45,733 nt of DNA from a virus: IMG/VR virus record IMGVR_UViG_3300025112_000028, positions 1-45,733 of that record. One strand, given 5' to 3'. The notes beneath the pieces are model-generated. The model had not been told where the DNA came from. It made no database searches and saw only the letters and a list, made by a program, of their open reading frames with translations. The position numbers and the translations under genes were made by a program. Numbering within the stretch: position 1 is the stretch's first letter; each line of letters begins with the position of its first letter. This document shows positions 44,934 through 45,733 of the stretch, piece after piece.

Positions 44934-45624
44934 TATGTCGTTGTTATCAGAAGAGATCCATAGCGCTATTATTGAGGAAGAGCTTTTAGCCGAAGGTATT
45001 TTACAAGACATAATAGGTGGAATTGAGAGTTTTATCAAAAAGTTGTTTTCTCAGGAAAATTTAGATAAAGCCAAGCAGTTGGGTAAACAAGGAATGGAGT
45101 GGACGAAGGAAAGAATAGAAAAAGAAGTTGTACCCAAACTTAAAGAACTAATAAAATACACTGTTGATCAAGCGTTGCCAACATTGGCAAGAGGGGCTTT
45201 ACAGAGTCTAATAGAAGCAATGGCTGACAAAAAGACGCCTTTTACTGAAAAAAATATCCAAATAGTTTTAAGAGATCACATAAAAGCGTTAATTGCAAAG
45301 GCACAAACGGCTGTTGCTGTTGGAAGTGTTGTTGCGGGTGGCGGTATCGGGAAATTATTATTGCATACGGTTGCTGGAAAAACTGCCGGCAAAAGCAGCA
45401 CATTAACAAACCTATATAATATGTTAGTAATGCAGGCGGTAGAGCAAAAAGTGTATCCTTATATCATAAAAGAGATTATGACATTTGAACAAATGGAGGC
45501 TGTTTATAGAGGAGATCCAGATGATGTGTATCTTGATGAACCTTTAGAGCCTCAAGATCAAGAACTAAATGAAGCAAAAGTATACCAACGTTGGCAAAAA
45601 ATAGCCGGCATAATCAAAGGATAA
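44926..45624 (+). CDS. probable prohead core or internal protein
   Basis: 232 residues. MSDMSLLSEEIHSAIIEEEL leads to L21-A-E-G24, a candidate protease site. Lys/Glu helices follow, with an Ala/Gly hydrophobic patch (T-A-V-A-V-G-S-V-V-A-G-G-G-I-G-K) at about 126-141. Coupled to the protease gene, so a core protein is likely; the hydrophobic patch might cross a membrane during injection. Confidence 0.6.
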   Translation: MSDMSLLSEEIHSAIIEEELLAEGILQDIIGGIESFIKKLFSQENLDKAKQLGKQGMEWTKERIEKEVVPKLKELIKYTVDQALPTLARGALQSLIEAMADKKTPFTEKNIQIVLRDHIKALIAKAQTAVAVGSVVAGGGIGKLLLHTVAGKTAGKSSTLTNLYNMLVMQAVEQKVYPYIIKEIMTFEQMEAVYRGDPDDVYLDEPLEPQDQELNEAKVYQRWQKIAGIIKG

Positions 45625-45628
45625 TACA

Positions 45629-45733
45629 TTGAAAAAGAACGATTTAAAAAGAATGTTGAAGCCACTTATTAAAGAGTGTGTCAAAGAGATGATTCTTGAA
45701 GAGGGACTTCTTACTGAGGTTGTATCTCAAGTT
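45629..45733 (+). CDS. partial gene, scaffold-like N-terminus
   Basis: 35 residues from TTG with AAAGGA upstream; runs off the window. MKKNDLKRMLKPLIKECVKE then L23-E-E-G26. The fifth protein with this amphipathic peptide plus L-x-E-G. Position after the protease suggests prohead scaffold (T4 gp22-like). Confidence 0.6.
   Translation, partial: MKKNDLKRMLKPLIKECVKEMILEEGLLTEVVSQV

Noticed and set aside
1-45733. Integrase, attachment sites, insertion sequences
   Set aside because: No recombinase or transposase motif and no flanking direct or inverted repeats were found; the array repeats are gene junctions.

Overview
The window reads as part of a tailed-phage genome (myovirus-type, T4-related head module), with every gene I can support on the + strand. 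The best identifiers lie at the right end: a large terminase with ATPase and nuclease motifs (38532-40115), a gp20-like portal (40124-42076) and a gp21-like prohead protease (44334-44933), in the usual head-gene order. Consensus sigma70-type promoters and five tRNA genes that all encode CCA suggest a bacterial host whose housekeeping polymerase is used directly. The host cannot be named from sequence alone.

Layout. (1) 1-12.2 kb: densely packed genes including a phage GroEL, a degenerate DNA-adenine-methylase-like protein, a 1313-residue protein with an S-S-C-H motif, a membrane-anchored trypsin-like protease, and a nucleotidyltransferase-fold protein. (2) 12.2-14.6 kb: a tRNA cluster (Leu-TAA, Lys-TTT, Arg-TCT, Asn-GTT, Ile-TAT) interleaved with tiny genes and a candidate structured RNA. 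(3) 14.6-30.1 kb: a visibly GC-richer accessory region of about 50 mostly tiny genes, punctuated by fourteen or so near-identical promoters in which TTGAC boxes are repeated on one DNA face. In most of these the first box contains the stop codon of the preceding gene. The region carries a MoxR-type AAA+ ATPase, an HExxH plus VWA partner, a zinc-knuckle protein, a strong candidate structured RNA (22145-22312), and three tandem arrays of 47-75-residue KOW/SH3-like genes. (4) 30.1-31.0 kb: mostly non-coding. (5) 31.0-38.5 kb: small zinc and membrane proteins, more KOW-like proteins, and a second protease plus S-C-H giant protein pair. (6) 38.5-45.7 kb: the AT-rich head morphogenesis module.

The most unusual system is the KOW-like micro-gene array. 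Neighbouring genes overlap by exactly 14 bases (ATGAAAGTCGGTGA or a variant), so one segment encodes the C-terminal ESR of one protein and the N-terminal MKVGD of the next. The Asn/Ser before ESR is dictated by whether the next start is ATG or GTG. Together with the cassette-like promoters this suggests a region built by repeated duplication and cassette exchange. The likely products are many small beta-barrel proteins made early from strong host-type promoters; their role is unknown. Several proteins near the head module share an N-terminal amphipathic peptide followed by a gp21-like L-x-E-G site, suggesting delivery into the prohead and cleavage by the encoded protease.
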